Source: Jannaschia donghaensis
Lineage (GTDB): Bacteria > Pseudomonadota > Alphaproteobacteria > Rhodobacterales > Rhodobacteraceae
DNA length: 64,000 bases
Direction: 5' to 3'
Assembly (NCBI RefSeq): GCF_001403795.1
Contig: NZ_CXSU01000005.1
Location: 273,792 to 337,791, forward strand
The notes beneath the pieces were generated by a model, which made no database searches, was not told the DNA's origin, and saw only the letters and a program-made list of their open reading frames with translations. This document shows, in pieces, positions 35,042 to 43,326 of this stretch. The position numbers were made by a program, and so were the translations under genes. The stretch's first letter is position 1, and every line of letters begins with the position of its first letter.

Positions 35042-35093
35042 GTCGTCTCTCCGTGTTGTGCCGCCCCGGTTTTCTCCGGGGTTGGCGGGTAAA

Positions 35094-35867
35094 CTAGTGG
35101 GATGTCGCGCTCAGGAAGCCGCGCAGCCGTGTCGATTTCGGGTGGCCGAACAGGTCGGACGGCGCGCCTTCCTCCTCGATCAGGCCCTTGTGCAGGAAAA
35201 TGACGTGGTCGCTTACGTCGCGGGCCAGTGCCATGTCGTGGGTCACGATGATCATCGTGCGCCCTTCGGCGGCCAGCGCCTTGATGACGCGAATGACCTC
35301 CTGCTCCAATTCGGGGTCCAGGGCCGAGGTCGGCTCATCGAACAGCAGGGCCTTCGGCTCCATGGCCAGGGCGCGTGCGATGGCGGCGCGCTGCTGCTGT
35401 CCGCCCGAAAGCTGCGCGGGCCAGGCGTCGGCCTTGTCGCCGATCCCGACCTTGTCGAGGTACATGCGCGCCTTTTCTTCAACCTCGGCTGGATCGCGGC
35501 GAAGAACCTGCACCGGCGCTTCCATCACGTTCTGCAGGATCGTCATGTGCGACCAAAGGTTGAACGACTGGAACACCATCGACAGGTTGGTGCGAATACG
35601 CGTGATCTGGCCTGCATCAGCGGGGCGGCGATCGTGGGCGCTGCCCTTCCATTTCACCGGCTCCTCGCAGAACAGGATATCGCCCTGCTGGCTGTCTTCC
35701 AGCAGGTTGGCGCAGCGCAGAAGCGTGGATTTTCCGGATCCGGACGATCCGATCAGAGATATTACCTGCCCTTGGCAGGCCCGAAGATCGACGCCCTTGA
35801 GAACCTCCAACTGGCCGTAAGCCTTGTGGAGGGCGCGAATTTCGATGACGGGCGGGGCGTCTGACAA
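35094..35867 (-). CDS. polar amino acid-type ABC transporter ATP-binding protein
   Basis: A 257-residue ATPase: Walker A GSSGSGKST, Q-loop VFQSFNLWSH, signature LSGGQQQR, Walker B ALLFDEPTSALD and H-loop VTHD are all present, as in HisP/GlnQ. No ATG or GTG fits; a TTG at 35867, preceded by TGAGG, gives an N terminus SDAPPVIEIRALHKAYGQ of normal length. It is the first gene of the transporter operon ATPase, binding protein, permease, permease, ligase. Confidence 0.9.
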   Translation of the reverse strand: MSDAPPVIEIRALHKAYGQLEVLKGVDLRACQGQVISLIGSSGSGKSTLLRCANLLEDSQQGDILFCEEPVKWKGSAHDRRPADAGQITRIRTNLSMVFQSFNLWSHMTILQNVMEAPVQVLRRDPAEVEEKARMYLDKVGIGDKADAWPAQLSGGQQQRAAIARALAMEPKALLFDEPTSALDPELEQEVIRVIKALAAEGRTMIIVTHDMALARDVSDHVIFLHKGLIEEEGAPSDLFGHPKSTRLRGFLSATSH

Positions 35868-35949
35868 AGGGACCTCAGGTCGATCTGATGCCGTGGTTAC
35901 GCCGGAAATCGGAGTGGAATGCAATGGCAAAGCCCGGCGAAACCCTTCG

Positions 35950-36390
35950 TCAACTGCGGGATTCGGCCCGTTTGCGGGCCAAATTGCTGTCCCGGTCGCC
36001 CACGCCCAAAAGATTGGCGAGCAGGCGAAGCAGGCTGTCTTCCTCGGCGTCGCGGGCCCCATCGGCCAGGACCACGGCCCAAAGCGCCTCGATCACGGCG
36101 ATCCGGTTTTCCAGATCGACCGCATCCTTGATCGCACGGGTGAAGCGCACGGTGTCCGGGGCCTCGGCCTCCAGGCCTTCGGCCTGTGCGCGAAGGTCGG
36201 TCACAGCCGCGCCGTCGAGGCCGTAGCGCCGCGCAAGAACGGCATCGATCTTCGCCTTCTCAGCAGGGGCATAATGGCCATCGCTGCGCGCCACACGCAC
36301 CATGAGCGCGGCAAGCGCCAGACGGGCGTCGGTTTCGGGCAGCGGGGCGGGGTCGGGGGCCACAAGACGGCTCAGGAGATCAGCAAACAT
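35950..36390 (-). CDS. TerB family tellurite-resistance-like protein
   Basis: A 146-residue all-helical protein with the TerB-type pattern LALAALMVRVARSDGHYAPAEKAKID near residue 24 and VIEALWAVVLADGARDAEEDSLL in the second half; paired acidic residues in these segments are thought to bind metal. It is soluble and stands alone, without other ter genes, so a role in tellurite resistance is not implied. Function unknown. Confidence 0.8.
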   Translation of the reverse strand: MFADLLSRLVAPDPAPLPETDARLALAALMVRVARSDGHYAPAEKAKIDAVLARRYGLDGAAVTDLRAQAEGLEAEAPDTVRFTRAIKDAVDLENRIAVIEALWAVVLADGARDAEEDSLLRLLANLLGVGDRDSNLARKRAESRS

Positions 36391-36428
36391 GGAGTGGATA
36401 TAAGTCCGAAAGTCCCGCCCGACCAGTG

Positions 36429-36722
36429 TCAGCCGTCCCAGCCTTCCGCAATCACCAGATCGCTCTCGCTGATCCCCTGCCGAAGCTTCAGCGCCGCCTG
36501 ATATCCCGCGCTGTCATAGCAGTCGCGCGCCGCCTGATAGGTCGGGAATTCGATCACGACAGTGCGTGGTTTCGCCTCTCCTTCGGCCGTGACGCGTGCA
36601 CCGCCGCGCACCAGAAAACGCCCGCCGTATTCCGCCAGTGGTGCCGCGTTGGCAGCGCGGTACAGGTCGTATTTTTCTGCATCGTCGACGCGCCCGTGGG
36701 CGATCCAATATCCTTTGGCCAT
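36429..36722 (-). CDS. DUF1330 domain-containing protein
   Basis: A 97-residue ferredoxin-like-fold protein (dimeric alpha-beta barrel group). MAKGYWIAHGRVDDAEKYDLY at the start, GGRFLVRGG in the middle and VVIEFPTYQAARDCYDSAGYQ are the classic DUF1330 segments. No activity is known for the family. It lies three bases after rlmJ on the same strand and may be co-transcribed. Confidence 0.88.
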   Translation of the reverse strand: MAKGYWIAHGRVDDAEKYDLYRAANAAPLAEYGGRFLVRGGARVTAEGEAKPRTVVIEFPTYQAARDCYDSAGYQAALKLRQGISESDLVIAEGWDG

Positions 36723-36725
36723 TCG

Positions 36726-37505
36726 TCAGCTCCCGTCGAACATCGCGCTCAGCCGCGCTATTTCCGCATCCAGCCCCCAGGGCGGGTTGACCACGGCCAT
36801 GCCGGATCCCTCCATGCCGTGCCCGGCCTTCGCGGGCGGGAACCGGACTTCGTGGATCATGATGGCTGGGACGGCGTCGCGCAAGGCAGCCGTTAAAGGC
36901 AGGTGCCGTCGGTCCGCCAGGATCGGATACCAAAGCATCACGACGCCGACGCCCCATTTGCGGTGGATCGCCGGGACCAGTTTCGCCAGCCGGTCATAAT
37001 CGTCTCGCACTTCCCACGACGGATCGATCAACATCAGACCCCGGCGCGGGTCGGGCGGGGTCATCGCCTTGGCCATTTCCAGACCGTCGCGCTTGTGGAT
37101 GCGGGTATTGGGGCTGTGCGGCACGACGTCGGTCAGGGCGTCGAATTCCTGCGGATGAAGTTCCGCCAGATCGATCCGGTCGAATCGGCGCAGAAGCGTC
37201 GCGGCAATCAATGGAGAGCCGGGATAAGCCGCCAGGCCATGCACGCGGCGCGTTTCGGCAAGAACATTGGTATAAGGGTGGTCCGACGCGAACCGCGCGT
37301 GCAGACGGTCGATGCCCTGACGGGCCTCCCCCGTTTTCACCGCCGCGGCATCGGACAGATCGTAAAGCCCCCGCCCGGCATGCGTTTCTAGATAGGACAA
37401 TGCCTTGTCCTTCTGGGTCAGATAGGCGAGCGCCCACGCGAGAATTGCGTGTTTGTGGACGTCTGCCGCGTTTCCCGCGTGATAGGCGTGCTGGTAGGAG
37501 AGCAT
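36726..37505 (-). CDS. rlmJ: 23S rRNA (adenine(2030)-N6)-methyltransferase
   Basis: A 259-residue protein beginning MLSYQHAYHAGNAADVHKH, the typical RlmJ N terminus. The SAM region has YLETHAGRGLYDL, and the catalytic D-P-x-W motif is LMLIDPSWEVRDDY. RlmJ methylates A2030 of 23S rRNA. The ATG at 37505 fits the family. It is divergent from the outer-membrane protein gene. Confidence 0.93.
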   Translation of the reverse strand: MLSYQHAYHAGNAADVHKHAILAWALAYLTQKDKALSYLETHAGRGLYDLSDAAAVKTGEARQGIDRLHARFASDHPYTNVLAETRRVHGLAAYPGSPLIAATLLRRFDRIDLAELHPQEFDALTDVVPHSPNTRIHKRDGLEMAKAMTPPDPRRGLMLIDPSWEVRDDYDRLAKLVPAIHRKWGVGVVMLWYPILADRRHLPLTAALRDAVPAIMIHEVRFPPAKAGHGMEGSGMAVVNPPWGLDAEIARLSAMFDGS

Positions 37506-37661
37506 GGTTCCGGGCTAACCGCGTGACCGATGCGCCGCAAGTCTGTGGCGGTTGTGCCGTTTGCGGCCTGGATTCGCTCACGGTGTAGCGAGTCCCGATG
37601 GCCTTTCGAAAAGACCGTGCTAGATCAGGCTCAACGCTCACTCATGCCGTCGGATTCCCTG

Positions 37662-38468
37662 ATGCTCCGCTTTGCTCTCGCCGCCTTCGCCCTAACCGTG
37701 TCCACCGCCGCTGCCACGGCGCAGGATCTCGGCTCGCCCGTCTTTTCCAGCCAGAGCCAAGGGTCCGCCTTGGGTTTCACGCTGCGCGGTGGCGTGTCGA
37801 CGGCCCCCGAATATTTCGGCTCCGACGATCAGGAAGCCGCGCCCGTTCTGGGCGGTCAGCTGAACTACCTGCGCTTGGGCGGTTTCACGTTCGGTGACCC
37901 CGATCCGCTGTTCCAGCCGCGCGGCCTGAGCTTTGCCGGATCGTTCCGTTATATCGGCGACCGCGACGACGACGACAGCCCCGAATTGGCTGGTCTCGAA
38001 GATGTCGATGCATCGCTCGAACTGGGGGGTGGGCTGCGCTATGCGACCGAGAACTTCTCGGCCTTCGGCGATATTCGGTACGGCGTGATCGGGCACGAGG
38101 CCTTTGTCGCGGAAGCTGGTGCCGACGTGATCCTGCGGCCGACCGACCGGTTCTCACTGCGCGCCGGCCCTCGCGTACTGTTCGGCGACAGCGATTATGC
38201 CTCCACATATTTCGGCGTGACGGCAGCCGAAGCCGCGACAAGCGGTGTGGCCGGGACGGGTTTTTCGGAGTTTGACGCATCCGGCGGTCTTCTGTCGGCT
38301 GGCGTCGAGTTCGGGGCGGCTTACCGCATCAACGACACCTGGGGTATCGACGCGACCATCAATTTCGACAAGCTGCAGAACGACGCCGCCGACAGCCCGA
38401 TCACCCGCGATGACGAGCAGATTTCGGCTTCCATCGGCATCACGCGGCGCTTCACGCTCGGTTTCTGA
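37662..38468 (+). CDS. MipA/OmpV family outer-membrane protein
   Basis: A 268-residue predicted beta-barrel. The signal peptide MLRFALAAFALTVSTAAATA is followed by a barrel that opens with GFTLRGGVSTAPEYFGSDD, characteristic of MipA/OmpV, and ends with the outer-membrane phenylalanine (RRFTLGF). Family members scaffold murein enzymes or act as porins. The ATG at 37662 was chosen because it starts the signal peptide directly; an ATG six codons upstream (37644) is possible. It ends one base before the convergent PhzF gene stop. Confidence 0.85.
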   Translation: MLRFALAAFALTVSTAAATAQDLGSPVFSSQSQGSALGFTLRGGVSTAPEYFGSDDQEAAPVLGGQLNYLRLGGFTFGDPDPLFQPRGLSFAGSFRYIGDRDDDDSPELAGLEDVDASLELGGGLRYATENFSAFGDIRYGVIGHEAFVAEAGADVILRPTDRFSLRAGPRVLFGDSDYASTYFGVTAAEAATSGVAGTGFSEFDASGGLLSAGVEFGAAYRINDTWGIDATINFDKLQNDAADSPITRDDEQISASIGITRRFTLGF

Positions 38469-39323
38469 TCAGGGCTGTCGGATCGTCCCGCGGCTGATCG
38501 GCATGGCGTGACCGGCGATCCGGACGGCGTGGATCGCGCCGTCGGCGACATCCGCCTCGAATTCGATCATCGATGCTCGGCCCATGGTCTCGCCCTGCCG
38601 GACCGTCAGATGTGTCGTCCCATCGGGCAGATCGCCGTTTTCCAAAAGTTGTGACGCAAGGATTGCGGCCGCCGACCCCGTCGCCGGGTCCTCTGGTATG
38701 CCGGCGGTGGGGGAGAACATTCGCGCTTTGAGATCAGGGGTATAAAGCCACGCGCTGTCCACGCCGGCGGTCTCCATCAAAATGCTCCAAGCCGGTTCCT
38801 GCGGTCGGGCGCGGATCAACGCGGCGTGGCTGCGCACGGGGACGTAGGCAAAGGCCGGACCGCCGGCGTGGGCCTGTGGATTATGGGGACCGATATCGTC
38901 CGCTGCCAACCCCAGGGCTTTTGCGCAGATGCCGACCGCGATCGGACCACCCTGCGGTGCCGGGCGCACGGGGGCGGTGAATTGCGCCCGACCGGCCCGG
39001 ATCGACACCGGCACCAGGCCCGCTTCTTCCTCCAGGACGATGTCCGTCAACCCGTCGCGGCGCGCCAGGAAATGCGCTGCGCCGATGGTCGGGTGCCCGG
39101 CGAACGGGATCTCCGCCGTTGGAAAGAAGATGCGGGCCCGCGCGGTATGCGCTGCAACGCTCGGCGGCATCAGAAAGATCGTCTCGGACAGGTTGAATTC
39201 CCGCGCCACCGTCTGCATCTGAGCGGTCGTCCAGGTGCCGTCGGTCTCCACGATGGCCAGCGGATTGCCCGTGAACGGCGTGTCGGTGAACACGTCCCAG
39301 ACCTCGAATTTCGCTTCGTTCAT
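38469..39323 (-). CDS. PhzF family isomerase/epimerase
   Basis: A 284-residue two-domain PhzF-fold protein. VWDVFTDTPFTGNPLAIV starts the first half, Glu47 (FNLSETIF) is the catalytic acid of the family, FAGHPTIG follows, and GIPEDPATGSAAA closes the active site from the second half. PhzF itself isomerises dihydro-hydroxyanthranilate, but without other phz genes this is a generic family member with unknown substrate. Confidence 0.88.
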   Translation of the reverse strand: MNEAKFEVWDVFTDTPFTGNPLAIVETDGTWTTAQMQTVAREFNLSETIFLMPPSVAAHTARARIFFPTAEIPFAGHPTIGAAHFLARRDGLTDIVLEEEAGLVPVSIRAGRAQFTAPVRPAPQGGPIAVGICAKALGLAADDIGPHNPQAHAGGPAFAYVPVRSHAALIRARPQEPAWSILMETAGVDSAWLYTPDLKARMFSPTAGIPEDPATGSAAAILASQLLENGDLPDGTTHLTVRQGETMGRASMIEFEADVADGAIHAVRIAGHAMPISRGTIRQP

Positions 39324-39362
39324 GGGTTTCGTCCTCAGGCCGGAATACCTCTGGGAGCGGAG

Positions 39363-41006
39363 TCACACCAGTCGCGACTGTTCCTTCGCCGCCCGAACGA
39401 AATCGGCGAACAGGGGATGGGGTGCGAAGGGCTTGGACTTCAACTCGGGGTGAAACTGGACGCCGATGTACCACGGATGGTCCTTGACCTCGACGATTTC
39501 GGGCAGGCGACCGTCCGGGGACAGGCCCGAGAAGATGAGGCCCTGCGCTTCGAGCTGTTCGCGGAACTTGATGTCGACTTCGTAGCGGTGGCGGTGACGC
39601 TCCTCGATGTTGGTGTCGCCGTAAGCTTCGGCCACCCGCGACCCCTTGGTTAGCACCGCGTCGTAGGCGCCAAGCCGCATCGTACCGCCCTTGTCGTCGT
39701 CCTTTGCGCGCGTGACCTTCGCGTTGCCCTGCACCCATTCCTTCAGGTGATAGACAACCGGCGTGAAATCGCGCGGATCGACGCCTTCGGAAAACTCCTC
39801 GGATGCGGCGTCGCCCATATTGGCCATGTTCCGCGCTGCCTCGATCACCGCCATCTGCATGCCCAGACAGATCCCCAGATAGGGGATCTTCTTCTCTCGC
39901 GCGAATTGCGCGGCCTTGATCTTGCCCTCCGTGCCCCGCTCCCCGAACCCGCCGGGCACAAGGATCGCGTTCAGCCGTTCCAGCCGGGGCGCGGCATCCT
40001 CGGTTTCGAAGACTTCGGCGTCGATCCACTCGATCTTGACCTTCACGCGGTTCGCCATGCCGCCATGCGTCAACGCCTCTGCAATGGATTTGTAGGCGTC
40101 CTCCAACTGCGTATACTTGCCGACGATCGCCACGCGGACTTCGCCGTCGGTGTTGTGGATGCGGTCGACCACGTCCTCCCACCGGGCGAGGTTGGGCTTG
40201 GGGGCCGGTGCGATGCCGAAGGCGTCCAGCACCGCTTGGTCCATGCCTTCGCGGTGATAGGCGAGGGGGGCCTCGTAGATTGATTTCAGATCCTGTGCCG
40301 CGATCACCGACTCCGCACGCACGTTGCAGAACAGCGCCAGCTTCTCGCGCTCTTTTAGCGGAATCGGCCCCTCGGATCGGCAGACCAGGATGTCCGGGGC
40401 CAGGCCGATGGACCGCAGCTCCTTGACCGAGTGTTGCGTCGGCTTCGTCTTCAACTCCCCGCTGGCCTTGATGTAGGGCAGCAGCGTCAGATGCATGAAC
40501 AGGCACTGGCCTCGCGGCTTTTCCTGGGCGAATTGGCGGATCGCCTCGAAGAAGGGCAGGCCCTCGATGTCTCCGACGGTTCCACCAATCTCGCAGAGCA
40601 TGAAATCGACCTCATCCTCGCCAATGCGGATGAAGTCTTTGATTTCGTTGGTGACGTGGGGAATGACCTGGATCGTCTTGCCCAGATAATCGCCGCGCCG
40701 CTCCTTCTCCAGCACGTTGGAATAGACGCGGCCCGAACTTATCGAATCGGTCGACCGAGCGGCGACGCCCGTGAAGCGTTCGTAGTGACCAAGGTCCAGG
40801 TCCGTCTCGGCCCCGTCGTCGGTCACGAAGACTTCGCCGTGCTCGAACGGCGACATCGTTCCCGGATCGACGTTGAGATAGGGATCGAGCTTGCGCAGGC
40901 GGACGGTATAGCCGCGCGCCTGAAGAAGCGATCCGAGCGCGGCCGACGCCAACCCTTTGCCAAGCGAGGACACCACGCCGCCGGTGATGAAGATGAAACG
41001 TGCCAT
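39363..41006 (-). CDS. pyrG: CTP synthase
   Basis: A 547-residue protein with an N-terminal synthetase domain ([20 protein letters not shown], then [19 protein letters not shown]) and a C-terminal class I glutaminase domain with the nucleophile in LGICLGMQM. It makes CTP from UTP, ATP and glutamine. The ATG at 41006 matches the universal PyrG N terminus. It follows secG on the same strand, an arrangement common in this lineage. Confidence 0.97.
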   Translation of the reverse strand: MARFIFITGGVVSSLGKGLASAALGSLLQARGYTVRLRKLDPYLNVDPGTMSPFEHGEVFVTDDGAETDLDLGHYERFTGVAARSTDSISSGRVYSNVLEKERRGDYLGKTIQVIPHVTNEIKDFIRIGEDEVDFMLCEIGGTVGDIEGLPFFEAIRQFAQEKPRGQCLFMHLTLLPYIKASGELKTKPTQHSVKELRSIGLAPDILVCRSEGPIPLKEREKLALFCNVRAESVIAAQDLKSIYEAPLAYHREGMDQAVLDAFGIAPAPKPNLARWEDVVDRIHNTDGEVRVAIVGKYTQLEDAYKSIAEALTHGGMANRVKVKIEWIDAEVFETEDAAPRLERLNAILVPGGFGERGTEGKIKAAQFAREKKIPYLGICLGMQMAVIEAARNMANMGDAASEEFSEGVDPRDFTPVVYHLKEWVQGNAKVTRAKDDDKGGTMRLGAYDAVLTKGSRVAEAYGDTNIEERHRHRYEVDIKFREQLEAQGLIFSGLSPDGRLPEIVEVKDHPWYIGVQFHPELKSKPFAPHPLFADFVRAAKEQSRLV

Positions 41007-41185
41007 GGCCGGATGCTCCCGCGAAGAACCTGTGTGAGACGACCAGAATCAGGTCGCGGACTCACCAATCACGGGATTTGAGAATAACAGGACATTGCCG
41101 CGGGCCGCAACCGCCGCCCGCTATATCCTGAGACATCGCGTCCCGAACTATCAAGATATGCCCGGTCGTTGCCGGGCAGCCGATT

Positions 41186-41551
41186 TCAGTCGGACCGAGG
41201 CGGCGTCGCCGGTGCGCCATCGACGCTGGGCGGTATCAGGTTTTCGCCCGACGGGATCGGCGGCACGGGGGCCGTCCCCTCGGCCGTCGGCGGAAGCAGA
41301 CTCTCGTCGTCCAGGATCGACGTGCCGGACGCATTCTGCGCCGCGACGATGGTCAGGGTGATCGATGTGATCAGGAACCCGACAGCCAGAACCCAGGTCA
41401 GCTTCGTCATCCCGGTCGCTGCCGCGCGCCCCGTCGCGGCACCGCCGCCACCACCCATCCCAAGGCCACCGCCTTCGGACCGCTGCATCAGAACGATGCC
41501 GATCAACGTCAACGCGAGGATGAGGTGAACGACGAGGATGACATTTTCCAT
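41186..41551 (-). CDS. secG: preprotein translocase subunit SecG
   Basis: A 121-residue protein with two membrane segments: [20 protein letters not shown], then the loop [14 protein letters not shown], then [20 protein letters not shown]. It is an auxiliary subunit of the SecYEG channel. The Pro-rich C-terminal extension past residue 85 is typical for alphaproteobacteria. It is divergent from purA across about 150 bases. Confidence 0.95.
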   Translation of the reverse strand: MENVILVVHLILALTLIGIVLMQRSEGGGLGMGGGGGAATGRAAATGMTKLTWVLAVGFLITSITLTIVAAQNASGTSILDDESLLPPTAEGTAPVPPIPSGENLIPPSVDGAPATPPRSD

Positions 41552-41703
41552 GGGGCGACGGCTCGGTCTTGGGAGAGGGCAATGCGATGTTCGCAGCTAC
41601 CTATGGGCTGAACGTCGGCCCCGCAAGTCCCGCGCGGCGGGCTTCCCCCCCGGCGCGCGGCGGGGTAGGGGGACGCGGTTTCAACCGGATCGAGGGCGTG
41701 GAC

Positions 41704-42999
41704 ATGGCGAATGTAGTGGTGGTCGGCGCCCAATGGGGCGACGAGGGCAAGGGCAAGATCGTCGATTGGCTGTCCGAGCGGGCCGACACGATCGCGCGCT
41801 TCCAGGGTGGGCACAACGCAGGACACACGCTGGTCATTGATGGCAAGGTCTACAAGCTCTCGCTGCTGCCCTCGGGGATCGTGCGGGGCGGCAAGCTGTC
41901 CGTCATCGGCAATGGCGTCGTTCTCGACCCCTGGCACCTGAAGAAGGAAATCGAGCAGTTGCGCGGGCAGGGTGTCGAAATCTCGCCCAAGACGCTGATG
42001 ATCGCGGAAAACGCGCCACTTATCCTGCCGATCCACGGAGAGCTCGACCGCGCACGGGAAGAGGCATCGGCGCAGGGCACGAAGATCGGCACGACGGGTC
42101 GCGGCATCGGCCCCGCCTACGAGGACAAGGTCGGGCGTCGCGCGATCCGCGTCGCGGATCTGGCCGATGCGGCCACGCTGGAAACGCGTGTCGACCGGGC
42201 ACTTGCGCATCACGATGCGCTACGGCGTGGTCTTGGAATGGACCCGGTCGATCGCGACGGTCTTCTGGCGCAACTGAAGGAAATTGCCCCCAGCGTCCTG
42301 GAATATGCGGCCCCCGTTTGGAAAGTGCTCGACGCCAAACGCCGCGCCGGCAAGCGCATCCTGTTCGAGGGCGCGCAAGGTGCGCTTCTGGATATCGATT
42401 TCGGAACCTATCCCTTCGTCACGTCCTCGAACGTCATCGCCGGTCAGGCGGCGACGGGCACCGGCATCGGGCCGGGGGCGATCGATTTCGTCCTCGGCAT
42501 CGTGAAGGCCTATACCACCCGCGTCGGCGAGGGCCCGTTTCCGGCTGAATTGGACGATGCCGACGGACAGCGGCTGGGCGAGCGGGGCCACGAATTCGGC
42601 ACCGTCACGGGGCGCAAGCGCCGGTGCGGCTGGTTCGACGCGGTTCTGGTGCGCCAGACCTGTGCCACGTCCGGCGTGAACGGCATCGCGCTGACCAAGC
42701 TGGATGTGCTCGACGGGTTCGAAACGTTGAAGATCTGCGTGGGCTACGATCTCGATGGTGAACGGCTCGACCATCTGCCCTTCGCCGCCGACGCCCAGGC
42801 CCGCTGCGCCCCCATTTACGAGGAGATGCCGGGCTGGTCGCAATCGACCGAAGGCGCGCGCAGCTGGGCCGAATTGCCGGCGGAAGCGATCAAATACGTG
42901 CGCCGGGTCGAGGAATTGATCCAATGCCCGGTCGCCCTATTGTCCACATCACCCGAGCGGGAGGATACGATCCTCGTCACCGACCCGTTCGAGGACTGA
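41704..42999 (+). CDS. purA: adenylosuccinate synthetase
   Basis: A 431-residue enzyme of standard length. [19 protein letters not shown] at the N terminus carries the GTP/IMP site, GHNAGHT follows, and [13 protein letters not shown] and RKRRCGWFD are further family blocks. It commits IMP to AMP synthesis. The ATG at 41704 is conserved; the open frame extends upstream without similarity. A small membrane-protein gene follows within 15 bases. Confidence 0.97.
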   Translation: MANVVVVGAQWGDEGKGKIVDWLSERADTIARFQGGHNAGHTLVIDGKVYKLSLLPSGIVRGGKLSVIGNGVVLDPWHLKKEIEQLRGQGVEISPKTLMIAENAPLILPIHGELDRAREEASAQGTKIGTTGRGIGPAYEDKVGRRAIRVADLADAATLETRVDRALAHHDALRRGLGMDPVDRDGLLAQLKEIAPSVLEYAAPVWKVLDAKRRAGKRILFEGAQGALLDIDFGTYPFVTSSNVIAGQAATGTGIGPGAIDFVLGIVKAYTTRVGEGPFPAELDDADGQRLGERGHEFGTVTGRKRRCGWFDAVLVRQTCATSGVNGIALTKLDVLDGFETLKICVGYDLDGERLDHLPFAADAQARCAPIYEEMPGWSQSTEGARSWAELPAEAIKYVRRVEELIQCPVALLSTSPEREDTILVTDPFED

Positions 43000-43013
43000 T
43001 CCCGGAGATTTCC

Positions 43014-43259
43014 ATGGCGCTCACGCACAAGACCAAAAAGCGGCTGTCGCTGTTCATCCTTCTGATCGGCTTGCCGCTCTATATCGCGCTGATGGTTGGA
43101 GTCATGGGGCTGGTCTATGACAATTTCGGTCAGCCGCCGCTGCTGGTGGAGTTGGCGATCTACATCGTGCTGGGCGTTCTCGCGTTCTTTCCGCTCAAGC
43201 CGATCTTCCTTGGGACATCTCGCGAAGACCCTGACGCACCGCCGCCGGATCCTGAATGA
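43014..43259 (+). CDS. DUF2842 domain-containing membrane protein
   Basis: An 81-residue protein with two membrane helices (LFILLIGLPLYIALMVGVMG and LAIYIVLGVLAFFPLKPIF) and short polar ends. Size and pattern match DUF2842, an alphaproteobacterial inner-membrane family of unknown function. The ATG at 43014 follows CCGGAGA. It is probably the last gene of the purA transcript and is followed by a strong terminator. Confidence 0.85.
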   Translation: MALTHKTKKRLSLFILLIGLPLYIALMVGVMGLVYDNFGQPPLLVELAIYIVLGVLAFFPLKPIFLGTSREDPDAPPPDPE

Positions 43260-43275
43260 ACATTCATGAAACGAG

Positions 43276-43317
43276 AAAGGGCCCGCCACGAGTTATTGCG
43301 GCGGGCCCTTTGATTTT
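43276..43317. terminator. strong intrinsic terminator after purA-DUF2842
   Basis: A perfect 12-bp stem pairs AAAGGGCCCGCC (43276-43287) with GGCGGGCCCTTT (43300-43311) around a 12-base loop, followed by GATTTTT. It lies between two convergent genes (stop at 43259 and stop at 43327) and probably serves both directions, with the better T-run rightward. Confidence 0.9.
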
Positions 43318-43326
43318 TGCCGTGGA

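Noticed and set aside
33482..35092. 536-codon open frame on the plus strand
   Set aside because: It runs antisense to the permease, terminator and binding-protein genes, which all have clear family motifs; no ribosome site or similarity supports it.
35950..36390. Tellurite resistance system
   Set aside because: Only a TerB-like protein is present, with none of terA, terC, terD or terZ nearby, so a resistance locus cannot be supported.
38469..39323. Phenazine biosynthesis
   Set aside because: Only a PhzF-family member is present; no phzABCDEG genes adjoin it, and the family is broad.
38881..40506. 541-codon open frame on the minus strand
   Set aside because: It overlaps PhzF and pyrG in another frame and is rich in Arg/Gly/His; both real genes are certain.
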